Source of the DNA: Oscillospiraceae bacterium
Lineage (GTDB): Bacteria; Bacillota; Clostridia; Oscillospirales; Acutalibacteraceae
Direction of reading: 5' to 3'
Assembly (NCBI GenBank): GCA_022508705.1
Contig: JAFLUO010000021.1
Coordinates: 1-21,272, forward strand
Length of the DNA: 21,272 bases
Shown: positions 7,947 to 15,151 of the stretch, piece by piece
Numbering within the stretch: the stretch's first letter is position 1
Layout of the letters: the number at the start of each line of letters is the position of its first letter
The notes under the pieces: generated by a model
Database searches by the model: none
What the model saw: only the letters and a program-made list of their open reading frames with translations
What the model was told of the DNA's origin: nothing
Program-made: the position numbers and the translations under genes

Positions 7947-8019
7947 AGCTGTGTTGTATAGGCTAATATATTTATAGCCTTGCCAATTTTACAAAAATTC
8001 TATTAAGGAGAGATTCAAC

Positions 8020-8598
8020 ATGAAAAAGTTAGTATCTATCTTGGTTGTAGCTGTTCTTTTGGTTGTTTCTGTAGTTCCCGCTTTCGCAGCAGGCATCAAC
8101 ACTTATGAGCAGAAGCTCATCGACTATGTAAAGACTGCATATGTTGTTGACGGTGCTACTATCACGGTTCCTGCAGAGTATTTCACAGCTCTTGAGAACG
8201 TATTTGCTGAAGTTGATGTTACTGAAGCACAGTACAACGAGATTATGGCTATCTTTGAGAAGGCAATGGGAGTTGTTAAGGCTAACAACCTTCAGTCTGT
8301 TGAAGACATCACAGCTACCGGAACTACTGAGGTTCTTCTTGATTACGGTCGTCAGGCTCTCGCTGTTCTCGGTTACGGTCTTTCAACAAAGGGTCACCTT
8401 ACTGACGCAGACCACGGTTTGTTGATCATCACTGATCCGGAAGGCAATGTTGTTGCTGAGCTTCATCCTAACGTTGTTATCACCAAGACAGGCACAAATT
8501 ACACTTATGTTGCTGCTATTGGTGTTGTAGCTCTTGCAATCGTTGCAGTTGCTGCTGTCAGCGTTAAGCGTTTCCGCAAAGTATCAAATGAGGACTAA
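8020..8598 (+). CDS. Secreted surface protein with sortase-type C-terminal tail
   Basis: I do not recognise the mature domain. The 192-residue protein has a classic signal peptide (residues 1-24, MKK start, hydrophobic core, AFA-A cleavage site), a soluble helical domain of about 125 residues, and a C-terminal sorting-type tail: TKTG (155-158), a hydrophobic helix (162-182) and the basic end KRFRK. The motif I-T-K-T-G resembles LPxTG with the proline missing. The sortase encoded next in the same operon is the obvious partner, so the protein is probably wall-anchored, or is membrane-anchored if not cleaved. A strong promoter and a codon choice rich in GCT, GTT, AAC and TTC suggest high expression. 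Its stop overlaps the sortase start. Confidence 0.75.
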   Translation: MKKLVSILVVAVLLVVSVVPAFAAGINTYEQKLIDYVKTAYVVDGATITVPAEYFTALENVFAEVDVTEAQYNEIMAIFEKAMGVVKANNLQSVEDITATGTTEVLLDYGRQALAVLGYGLSTKGHLTDADHGLLIITDPEGNVVAELHPNVVITKTGTNYTYVAAIGVVALAIVAVAAVSVKRFRKVSNED

Positions 8599-9280
8599 TT
8601 CCGAATCAAATCGGAGTAAGAGGCGCTATCGGAAAGGATTTATCCTTTTTCCGATAGCTTTCTTATTATGTGGATATTTACTGCTCTTCACAGCTCTTAC
8701 TCCGATACTGACCCCCTTGCTTTCGGTATATGGCTTGGCTTTTTCAAATGCCAATGTTAATACCATCAACGAACTTGGGGCGGGCAGTATTTTTGATGGT
8801 AACGGCGGTCCTTCCAGCGGAACTCTGAATTGGGATGATTTTTCATTTCCCAAATACGGCGAGAATTTCGGCCGTATTACAGTAGAAGGAACCGGAATTG
8901 ACACACCTGTTATTTTCGGTGACAGTCATGAGCTGCTCAACCGCGGCGCGTGTGTATCCTTATTCGGTCATATTCCGGGTTGCGGAAAAGGCGTGCTTAT
9001 CGGCGCGCACTATATGAACTATTTCAGTGATCTTTCAAGCGTGGAAGAGGGTGCGCTTGTGCATCTTGACACCACCTACGGCTCCTACGTTTACAGGGTA
9101 TACAGAACTGATGTCCGCAGGTATGACGACCCTTCTGCCTACCGCAGTGAGCTTAATGGTGACAAGGAAATTTTAATTTTATACACCTGCGATTTAAACG
9201 GTGTTATTATGTCTACGCCCTACCGCTTTTTTGCATTTTGCGAATTCGTGTCGGGGCCGAGTGTAAATTTATATGAATAA
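8588..9280 (+). CDS. Sortase family transpeptidase
   Basis: A 230-residue membrane-anchored cysteine transpeptidase. A basic N-terminus (SKRRYRK) precedes one membrane helix (about 18-50). The catalytic domain carries all three active-site residues: H141 (LIGAHYM), C201 (LILYTC) and R213 (TPYRF). The family cuts a C-terminal sorting motif and joins the protein to the cell wall. The chosen ATG at 8588 overlaps the end of the upstream gene by 11 bases, giving a normal sortase N-terminus; its ribosome site is poor, which fits translational coupling. An upstream in-frame ATG at 8534 would add 18 residues read from the neighbour's coding sequence. Class is uncertain (A- or D-like). The adjacent secreted protein is the likely substrate. 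Confidence 0.92.
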   Translation: MRTNSESNRSKRRYRKGFILFPIAFLLCGYLLLFTALTPILTPLLSVYGLAFSNANVNTINELGAGSIFDGNGGPSSGTLNWDDFSFPKYGENFGRITVEGTGIDTPVIFGDSHELLNRGACVSLFGHIPGCGKGVLIGAHYMNYFSDLSSVEEGALVHLDTTYGSYVYRVYRTDVRRYDDPSAYRSELNGDKEILILYTCDLNGVIMSTPYRFFAFCEFVSGPSVNLYE

Positions 9281-9292
9281 GGAGGCAACCCT

Positions 9293-10156
9293 ATGACCAA
9301 AACTGCAAAAAGGGTGCGCTCCGTTCTTTGTGCACTCTTATCATTTATAATGTCGCTATGTTTAACAGGCGGTGTACTGTGCTTATCACTTTATGTTACA
9401 GCCCTTAACGGCAACTTTGCGGTAAGTGTTATTGACCGTTCGCAATATGCCGAATTGCTCGCAGAAGAGATAAAAGGGGAATTCATTTCCTTCGGACAGG
9501 CAAGTAATATAGAAAAAACCTTTTTCGATTCTATTTTTGAAAGTACGGACATGGTGCAGAGAATTAGCGCGGACACAGAAAAGATTCTGCGTGAATTTTA
9601 CGCAGGTGACGTGCGTGATTCAGTTTCAACAGACGATTTAGAAACGAAATGGTTTGAAGCCTTAAAAGGATACGCAACACAAAAGGGTTTTGAGTTAGAC
9701 GCTGAAACGGTAGATAATTTGCAGACTGTGGCTTCTGAGCTTTGCGATATTTACAATTCTTACGTTTCGGTATTTTCAATGTCGTATTTCCGCACCGCTT
9801 CACGAATGATGGTACGCTACAGTCCGTATGCGCTTTACGCGGCGATTGCCTGTGCAGTACTGTTCATTATTACCGCTGTGATTTTGCGTCTGTTTTTCAA
9901 TAAAAAGAAAAATTATCTCAGGTATTTTATTTATGCGTTTTCAGGCGCATCGCTTATGCTTATGGCAGCTCCTCTTGCCGCGCTCATTGGCAGAGTAGGC
10001 AACAGAATCAGCATATCGTCCGCCGCGTTATATACCATGGCGAGCGGCTTGCTTAATAGCATATTTGTTGCAGTGCTGATATCTGCATTGGCGCCAATAC
10101 TTTGCACGGTGATACTTGCAATTCTGTGGTATAGAGCATACCGCAAAAATGTATAA
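9293..10156 (+). CDS. Polytopic membrane protein of the sortase operon, function unknown
   Basis: I do not recognise this 287-residue protein as a named family. It has one N-terminal membrane helix (about 12-35), an extracytoplasmic domain rich in acidic residues (about 36-170), then three hydrophobic helices (about 178-200, 212-233 and 250-280) and a short basic end. The topology suggests that one large loop faces the wall side. It starts 12 bases after the sortase stop with a perfect AAGGAGG site, and ends in a terminator, so it is the third gene of the surface operon. The placement suggests a role in display or assembly of the secreted protein, which is an inference only. Confidence 0.7.
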   Translation: MTKTAKRVRSVLCALLSFIMSLCLTGGVLCLSLYVTALNGNFAVSVIDRSQYAELLAEEIKGEFISFGQASNIEKTFFDSIFESTDMVQRISADTEKILREFYAGDVRDSVSTDDLETKWFEALKGYATQKGFELDAETVDNLQTVASELCDIYNSYVSVFSMSYFRTASRMMVRYSPYALYAAIACAVLFIITAVILRLFFNKKKNYLRYFIYAFSGASLMLMAAPLAALIGRVGNRISISSAALYTMASGLLNSIFVAVLISALAPILCTVILAILWYRAYRKNV

Positions 10157-10180
10157 GTTAAATAATTTAAAGTAAAAAAC

Positions 10181-10205
10181 GGCTACCCAAAGGTAGCCAT
10201 TTTTT
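10181..10205 (+). terminator. Terminator of the surface-protein operon
   Basis: GGCTACC/GGTAGCC (10181-10187 and 10192-10198), loop CAAA, followed by ATTTTTT. It lies 24 bases after the stop codon. Confidence 0.9.
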
Positions 10206-10235
10206 GTAGGGGGCGGTTCTCAAACCGACCCCTAC
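10206..10235. repeat. REP-like palindrome (GTAGGGG...CCCCTAC)
   Basis: GTAGGGG-G-CGGTT / AACCG-A-CCCCTAC forms a 12-bp stem with one mismatch and a 4-base loop. It abuts the preceding T run. Its sequence recalls the dispersed GTAGGGGCGG-type palindromes seen between genes in many Clostridia; only one copy lies in this window, so that identity comes from memory and was not tested here. Confidence 0.5.
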
Positions 10236-10453
10236 GAAATTTTACTCTATCAAAAATAAAGTGTAAAAGTTAAATCATTTGCACGGATCACGTTGAAATC
10301 AAGGGTTTGCGCCTTGCATACTAACCGCTTCGGCGATCGAAATTCTGCGAATCTCAGTACCCGCCTTGCGCTTTCGGCTAAAAATGTGCCACGGCACATT
10401 TCCTTAACGCCGAGATCCTCACGGGTTCAAGTCCCTTTAGCTGACATAGAAAA
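10236..10453. other. Non-coding stretch with tRNA-like pieces and nested hairpins
   Basis: No gene is seen. Structures present are: a 5-bp stem with a 7-base loop (CAAGG-GTTTGCG-CCTTG, 10300-10316); an outer stem TCGGC/GCCGA (10374-10378 and 10409-10413) enclosing the 9-bp palindrome AAATGTGCC/GGCACATTT (10382-10390 and 10393-10401); and GGGTTCAAGTCCC at 10423-10435, which looks like a tRNA T-arm on the plus strand. A D-arm-like AGCGGTTAG is on the minus strand at 10321-10329. The pieces are on opposite strands and do not make one tRNA. It may be a dispersed repeat or the scar of an integration event. Confidence 0.4.
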
Positions 10454-10489
10454 ATAAAAGAGATAACACAAAAGTGCTATCTCTTTTAT
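10454..10489. terminator. Long hairpin, possible bidirectional terminator
   Basis: A 16-bp stem with one mismatch (10454-10469 and 10474-10489, core AAAAGAGATA/TATCTCTTTT) and an AAAA loop. The stem itself supplies A- and T-rich flanks on both strands. It marks the left edge of the accessory region. Confidence 0.6.
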
Positions 10490-10575
10490 CTGGTACGAGT
10501 GTTCATAAGGGATTTCATAAAAATATTACATCCAGCACCGATCGCACATATTAAAAATCAATATTTTGAAATAAA

Positions 10576-10607
10576 GTCGAGAAGGATCCTAAAAGGTTTT
10601 TCTCGGC
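10576..10607 (-). terminator. Terminator of the HEPN gene
   Basis: GTCGAGAA/TTCTCGGC (10576-10583 and 10600-10607; one wobble) with a partly paired interior, followed on the minus strand by TTTATTTC. It starts 14 bases after the minus-strand stop codon. Confidence 0.7.
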
Positions 10608-10621
10608 TTCTCTTTGCAAAA

Positions 10622-12037
10622 TTATAATGCAAATTGCTCACCAAATAAGATATTTATCGATTTTTTACATTCGAGGTTTTGTATGCCTAATTTTTTCAGT
10701 CGAATGGCATACGTTAATTCTTCTATGATTTTAATATCTGCCAAGGAAATGGGTTCGATTTTCAGGTCCAAACGGCTATGAGCAATTCCGTTGCGCAATT
10801 CACCTATTCTCATAGCAATCCCATCTGTAGCCTCTTTATAGTTCCCTTTGTACTTTCGTGCGACAAATATATCCATAATATCCTTACAATCATCCAAGGC
10901 ATATTTGACATTAGTTTCATAGCTATTATCTCGGTCATTGACATATCGGCTTAATTGTTTAACATATTGTCTACGCATACCGTGCTGTTCTTTTAAATAG
11001 TCATTTATTAAATTGACAATACTGTTTTTTACATCAATATATTCTTCTGATCTGTTAAAATCAGTGCCGTAAATATTACGGTATTCCCGCTCAAACTCAG
11101 TTAAAATCATAATAGTTCTGCTTGTAGGATAATGCCTAGTATCGTCGATGGATTTGCATATATGACCAAATCCTATTTTATTCTTATTTATTAGGGAGAA
11201 AATTTTAGCGGCTTTCTTTTGTAAAATGTCATAACCTATAATGCGCTTTTTGACATTTTTATGAGTTTCAATATCGGTGTTGTTTGGAAATACAAGTATA
11301 CCATCATACTGTCGAAGGCCATTTTCATTAATGAAAAAGATATCTGTCGATTTAATATTTATATTATTTCTATATGTAATATACTCAAAAAAGCAAACCG
11401 CATTATAATAAGCGACTATGAGAGTATCAATGTCAACGGGTTTTGAAAAATGTGTTGTCATTACACTATCAGCATTTATTGGATTGACAGCGGTATCAGT
11501 ATGAATAGTTGCATGTGCAGATAATTTTATATCCGCATCGATACCTTTTATAATGCGATACTTCCCACAATCGCTACAATCGTTATTATCATTAGACGAT
11601 ACTTGCATACCCGTTATCCGATTGTTTTCTTTTGAAAAATCTATTTTAGTCTCTAAAGCTCTCTGAGGAGGATAGAAAAGATCGATTTCAGGACCATTTA
11701 TGCGAAAGCCTTCAATTCTGTCCGCTTTTATTGTATCACGATAACAAAAATACCAATTTACATCGTACACTTTAAAGCCGTTATAATTAGAAGGAAGATC
11801 TTGCACATTGAATATGATATTACTACCGGACGAAGTAATGCCGCTCAATTTTAAATCTTTGATCCATTTATGTTCTTTATGGTTAAAATTGGTTAAGCCT
11901 TCAAATATGCTGTGGACATCATAGTCTTTAGTAGAAGGAGGGTATAAGGATAAAATAAAATCATCGTCATCAAATTCAAAAGCACAATTCGAATCGTTTA
12001 TATTTAGATATCCTACAAGACGATCAGGTTTTTTCAT
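10622..12037 (-). CDS. HEPN-domain protein, ApeA-like probable anti-phage RNase
   Basis: The 471-residue protein has a long N-terminal beta-rich region (about 1-290) and a helical C-terminal HEPN domain. The HEPN RNase motif RxxxxH is present as R415-N-G-I-A-H420 in the context IGELRNGIAHSRLD, followed by the usual final helices. The layout matches ApeA-like abortive-infection proteins, in which the N-terminal part is thought to sense phage and the HEPN part to cut RNA; I call this likely, not proven. A CxxC (NDCSDCGKY) lies mid-protein. The ATG at 12037 is chosen for its AGAGGTG site; an upstream TTG at 12067 would add 10 residues and lacks one. It has its own promoter and terminator, and lies about 400 bases from the PARIS genes. 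Confidence 0.65.
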   Translation of the reverse strand: MKKPDRLVGYLNINDSNCAFEFDDDDFILSLYPPSTKDYDVHSIFEGLTNFNHKEHKWIKDLKLSGITSSGSNIIFNVQDLPSNYNGFKVYDVNWYFCYRDTIKADRIEGFRINGPEIDLFYPPQRALETKIDFSKENNRITGMQVSSNDNNDCSDCGKYRIIKGIDADIKLSAHATIHTDTAVNPINADSVMTTHFSKPVDIDTLIVAYYNAVCFFEYITYRNNINIKSTDIFFINENGLRQYDGILVFPNNTDIETHKNVKKRIIGYDILQKKAAKIFSLINKNKIGFGHICKSIDDTRHYPTSRTIMILTEFEREYRNIYGTDFNRSEEYIDVKNSIVNLINDYLKEQHGMRRQYVKQLSRYVNDRDNSYETNVKYALDDCKDIMDIFVARKYKGNYKEATDGIAMRIGELRNGIAHSRLDLKIEPISLADIKIIEELTYAIRLKKLGIQNLECKKSINILFGEQFAL

Positions 12038-12081
12038 TAAGTCACCTCTATTTTGATGTAGCCGCAAATTCGTTGTAATTC

Positions 12082-12110
12082 ATTTTACCATATTTATGCC
12101 TTGTTTTCAA
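12082..12110 (-). promoter_or_regulatory. Sigma-A promoter of the HEPN gene
   Basis: On the minus strand TTGAAA (12105-12110) and TAAAAT (12082-12087) are spaced by 17 bases; the start codon is about 45 bases downstream. Confidence 0.7.
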
Positions 12111-12240
12111 TTCAACAAAAAGGGAAGATATTGCACTGGGCCTTAAGGACAGAAACTTAAAGACACGAGCATTGCAAAGGGCAAGAGAATTGAGAGAAGT
12201 TTCGGCTTCTCTCAATTCTCTTGCCCTTTTTCTTTTATAG
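12106..12240 (+). pseudogene. Possible gene remnant with a sigma-region-4-like helix-turn-helix
   Basis: A plus-strand frame ending at TAG 12238-12240 encodes a peptide that includes DIALGLKDRNLKTRALQRAR. It looks like the last helix-turn-helix of a sigma-70-type or similar DNA-binding protein (compare the common pattern ALGLS..TVKTRLHRAR). There is no start codon with a ribosome site and no upstream part of the gene; the HEPN promoter lies where the rest should be. If real, it is the stump left when the HEPN gene arrived. The likeness is from memory and the stretch is short, so chance is possible. Confidence 0.3.
12176..12234 (+). terminator. 24-bp perfect hairpin with T tail
   Basis: Positions 12176-12199 pair without mismatch with 12206-12229 (core GGGCAAGAGAATTG/CAATTCTCTTGCCC), loop TTTCGG, then TTTCTTTT. 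This is a very strong intrinsic terminator on the plus strand, yet no intact plus-strand gene lies upstream of it. Symmetry means it could also act on minus-strand transcripts. Confidence 0.75.
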
Positions 12241-12261
12241 TTTCCCTACCAAGCCTGTATT

Positions 12262-12362
12262 GAACAAACACCTACTATTTTAGCAGCGGTTTTACCGTTA
12301 AGGTGATGTTCTCATACGAAGCAAATAACCTCCATCTTAGATGTAAGTCTAAGGTAGCGGTT
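12262..12362. other. Structured non-coding block, possible small RNA or terminator pair
   Basis: Two consecutive hairpins. The first (12262-12311) has nested stems: GAAC/GTTC outer, CACCT/AGGTG middle, CGGT/ACCG inner. The second (12327-12362) has AACC/GGTT outer, a partly paired middle and the perfect CTTAGA/TCTAAG inner stem with a 6-base loop. AGCGGTTTT occurs in both (12285-12293 and 12356-12364). There is no open frame with a ribosome site. It lies just downstream of ariB on the minus strand, so it may simply end that transcript. Confidence 0.4.
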
Positions 12363-12441
12363 TTGTTATTACATTTAAATCAATCTTATTTATCATATAC
12401 AAAGTGCTGAAACCAGAAGAAGTAAAATACGTAATCTTCGA

Positions 12442-13383
12442 TTATGAAGCCAATTTAAGCTTACTCAAAAAATTGTGCAAAGAGATTGGTATATTCATAT
12501 ATCCGCTAAGTTTTACGATTAAGTCTTTATTCCCCACAGTTAACGATAACTTGCTTGATTTCTTCGAAGTCAATATATCTTTTGATTTCTCGACTGTGTA
12601 ATTTATTATCGAAGAAAAGAAACAAGATAAATATTTACCACGAATGTAGTGAATAGGTTGATATCCGTTTTGAAGAAGTTCTTCGTAACAGCTCAAATCT
12701 ATAGATGCATCATATGTAACCTTGCTTTTATCACATACGAATTTAATTACATCGCTATATTTTTTGAATGTTGGATGCAAAGATAAATTATTATCTTCAA
12801 ATTGAAATATTCTACCGAAATTTACGTTCGCATAATTCGCATCAATACCATTAAGTTTCCAATACAATATTAATGCCATTATTGGCGTTGCAATATTAAA
12901 AAATTGTTGTTCGGAATGATTATAGAATGTCAACAACTCGGTTTCATCCACATCGTCTATATCATTTAATTGTGCGAGATATTTTAAGACTTTTATGTAA
13001 GTATTTGGAGTGCATACATCATTTTCTATAGAGTAGTTGTCAGTAACATAAATATTGTCGTCTGTTGGAGTATCTTCTTTCGTGTAGTCTGACAAATCTC
13101 TGTCAACGATAAAAAGAACTCTAGATTTTGAAAAGGTGTTCCAATCCAATTTTCGATATACATCTACAACCTTTTTTCTATTACCAGCAGCAATGACTTG
13201 AATTCTTAGATCTTGATGTTTATAGTTTTCAGCTTTCATTCCATAAAAAGTAATGTCATCTTTGCCTTCAACAATTATAAAAATAGTTTTTTCAGTAGGA
13301 GATTTAGAGTATTTTTGTTTTATCTTAAGAACAGCTTCGTTTACCGATTCACGTTCTGCTATTAGACTTTCCTTTGTAATCAT
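12442..13383 (-). CDS. ariB: AriB-like DUF4435/TOPRIM effector of a PARIS defence system
   Basis: The 313-residue protein has the TOPRIM metal-site signatures expected of DUF4435: IIVEGKDD (E39, with D42/D43) and FIVDRD (D93/D95), followed by the family's NYSIEND stretch (about 115-121). In PARIS systems AriB is a nuclease held by AriA until phage anti-restriction proteins trigger release; AriB then cuts host tRNA and stops growth. Length and gene order (after the ATPase) match known PARIS loci. It starts 6 bases after the ariA stop, with only a weak AAGG site, so translation is probably coupled. An OLD-family nuclease would have the TOPRIM fused to the ATPase, which is not the case here. Confidence 0.82.
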   Translation of the reverse strand: MITKESLIAERESVNEAVLKIKQKYSKSPTEKTIFIIVEGKDDITFYGMKAENYKHQDLRIQVIAAGNRKKVVDVYRKLDWNTFSKSRVLFIVDRDLSDYTKEDTPTDDNIYVTDNYSIENDVCTPNTYIKVLKYLAQLNDIDDVDETELLTFYNHSEQQFFNIATPIMALILYWKLNGIDANYANVNFGRIFQFEDNNLSLHPTFKKYSDVIKFVCDKSKVTYDASIDLSCYEELLQNGYQPIHYIRGKYLSCFFSSIINYTVEKSKDILTSKKSSKLSLTVGNKDLIVKLSGYMNIPISLHNFLSKLKLAS

Positions 13384-13389
13384 AATGAA

Positions 13390-14772
13390 CTAACCCTTAA
13401 TAAGAAATTCGTTAATACCGTGAACTACCGACTCTAAATCGTTGTCAAAAACAAAAGGAGAATGTGTAGTTGCTAACAGTCCACAAAACTTTGGACTCGT
13501 GGAAATGTCTGGTAAAAGTGTTTTTTGCCAATCTACAGATAACGATAATTCCGGTTCATCAATAAAGACAAATGCAGAATCATTTTCATCTAAATACAAG
13601 TGCCCAAATAGCGAAACAATTTGTTTTTCTCCAGAAGACAAATCTTGAAACTTTATCTTTTCTAATTTTTCATCATCAGAAAAATCGCTTCGAACGATAT
13701 TAAACACTTCACAAGTGTATTTTTCACTATCATAAATCACTTTGTTATTAACCAAATATTTATTTACCTTTTCAACGAAATCACGTATATTTTTTTCCGA
13801 CTTTTTTATCTCATTATTAAATTCCCATAATTGAGTAAAATAATGACATATAATTTTTACTTGAGCAGTATAAGAACGTTGATTAGAATTGCGAAAAAAG
13901 TTTATTATGTTTAGGAGTTCTTCCTTTTTCGAGTCAGATAGAATAGATGAATCAATTCTCGACAAGACTTCTTGAATTTCCCAGTCTTCTAAATCTCGTA
14001 TTTTTTGATATCCTGAAGAATGATCATATGTTTTTGAAACAATTTCTCCTAAATATCCCAAAGTCAACATGCTTTGTCTCTCTTGTGAAAAAGACCGTAA
14101 TCTTTCACTCTCTTTTTTTACAAGTTGCTGCACATCATCCATTCCAAATTCGACAAGTTCAATAACTTTATTAGTCTTAATCGGCTTTTTTCGTTTCTCC
14201 AACGTTTCTAAATCTATATCAGGAAAAATATTTTGGAGTTGTTCTTCAATTCTTCGATATGTTGGCAAATAAAGAATTTGAGAATCGAAATGTTGATTAA
14301 TCGCTTGATTCAAATCAAACAACGCATTCACTTCGGGACTATCCAAAATTTCAGCAATATATTCATATGGGATACCGTGTATACTTCTAAAGCGCATTTC
14401 ATTAGAAGCTTCCTTTGTGCTTTTAAGTTCTAAAATAGAAGATATAATATTTGTCACTAAGCTTTTTCTAGAATAACGTCGTTCAAAATAGAAACCTATT
14501 CTATCCGCGTTTTGCATACTATAAATTGCATTAATAGTTTTTGAATCGACTTCAATTATGTCTTCATTAAAGTACAAAACAATTTTATCAAAAGGATATG
14601 TGCGCAGCAAATCCCAGTTACAAGATAAAACTGCATAAATAATACGTGAAATTGTTGTTTTTCCCGAACCATTCTCTCCTACTAAAATAAGATTGTTACT
14701 ATCAAATTCAACAGAATAATCTCTTCCAGAATATAATCCCAAAATATCAATTTTCTTTATCAATGAAGCCAT
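13390..14772 (-). CDS. ariA: AriA-like AAA/ABC-type ATPase of a PARIS defence system
   Basis: A 460-residue ATPase with SMC/ABC-like motifs in order: Walker A GENGSGKTT (32-40), a long helical insert (about 150-350), the signature LSSGEKQ (378-384), Walker B FVFIDEPE (401-408) and an H-loop histidine, TTHSP (H437). This is the plan of AriA, which forms the scaffold that detects phage-encoded anti-restriction proteins and holds the AriB effector. The start ATG has a full GGAGG site 5 bases away and a promoter about 45 bases upstream. Genes 13390-14772 and 12442-13383 form a two-gene operon. The AT-rich composition differs from the core genes to the left, as expected for acquired DNA. Other two-gene ATPase/nuclease systems are possible but less fitting. 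Confidence 0.82.
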   Translation of the reverse strand: MASLIKKIDILGLYSGRDYSVEFDSNNLILVGENGSGKTTISRIIYAVLSCNWDLLRTYPFDKIVLYFNEDIIEVDSKTINAIYSMQNADRIGFYFERRYSRKSLVTNIISSILELKSTKEASNEMRFRSIHGIPYEYIAEILDSPEVNALFDLNQAINQHFDSQILYLPTYRRIEEQLQNIFPDIDLETLEKRKKPIKTNKVIELVEFGMDDVQQLVKKESERLRSFSQERQSMLTLGYLGEIVSKTYDHSSGYQKIRDLEDWEIQEVLSRIDSSILSDSKKEELLNIINFFRNSNQRSYTAQVKIICHYFTQLWEFNNEIKKSEKNIRDFVEKVNKYLVNNKVIYDSEKYTCEVFNIVRSDFSDDEKLEKIKFQDLSSGEKQIVSLFGHLYLDENDSAFVFIDEPELSLSVDWQKTLLPDISTSPKFCGLLATTHSPFVFDNDLESVVHGINEFLIKG

Positions 14773-14815
14773 ACTTTCCTCCGAAACAATAATTGATTTA
14801 ACTAATTATATAATT

Positions 14816-14844
14816 ATAATAACATTTATGGGCTAATTTATCAA
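14816..14844 (-). promoter_or_regulatory. Probable sigma-A promoter of the PARIS operon
   Basis: On the minus strand TTGATA (14839-14844), 17-base spacer, TATTAT (14816-14821). The surrounding sequence is very AT-rich, so the exact -10 box (another TATAAT-like register lies 3 bases further) is uncertain. Confidence 0.6.
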
Positions 14845-14963
14845 GTAATATAAAACAATCAATGGTTTATAATGTTTTTAATAGAGATATAATTATACCA
14901 TACATTCGACTATTGTGCCGCCGACGAGTACAATTATAGTAGAAATTCAAAGGAGGATACGAT

Positions 14964-15149
14964 ATGCGAGAAAAGAAATATTACTTAGCGTTTGATAATT
15001 GTGAGCGCAAAGTTATCATCAACAGTTTGAACGAAATGCGGAACAGGCTTATTGCTAAAGGCAAGTACACCGATGCGGTGGATGAGGTTCTGCTGAAGAT
15101 CATTGATGCGAAGCAAAAGAAATTCAAGGTGATTTACAAGGAGGCGTGA
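14964..15149 (+). CDS. Small mobile-element protein next to TnpV
   Basis: This is a 61-residue basic, mostly helical protein (MREKKYYLAF start, KFKVIYKEA end) with no recognised domain. Similar small proteins are, from memory, regular neighbours of tnpV in Clostridia mobile elements. AAGGAGG lies 7 bases before the ATG, and the gene ends 2 bases before the TnpV start, whose ribosome site it contains, so the pair is one translational unit. A weak promoter may be TACAAT at 14929-14934. Function unknown; the gene itself is well supported. Confidence 0.7.
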   Translation: MREKKYYLAFDNCERKVIINSLNEMRNRLIAKGKYTDAVDEVLLKIIDAKQKKFKVIYKEA

Positions 15150-15151
15150 TT

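Noticed and set aside
8534..8587. Longer sortase frame starting at 8534
   Set aside because: It would lie inside the C-terminal coding part of the secreted protein, and the extra residues are just that sequence in another frame; ATG 8588 gives a normal N-terminus.
10423..10441. Intact tRNA gene suggested by the T-arm-like motif
   Set aside because: No acceptor stem, D-arm or anticodon arm on the same strand at the right spacing.
12404..12601. Plus-strand 65-codon open frame
   Set aside because: It overlaps ariB antisense and has no ribosome site; a shadow of ariB.
12442..14772. Gabija or OLD-family nuclease
   Set aside because: In those the TOPRIM domain is fused to the ATPase; here it is a separate DUF4435 protein and no UvrD-like helicase is present.
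10622..14772. HEPN and PARIS genes as one operon
   Set aside because: About 400 bases with hairpins lie between them, and the HEPN gene has its own promoter; they are read as separate cassettes.
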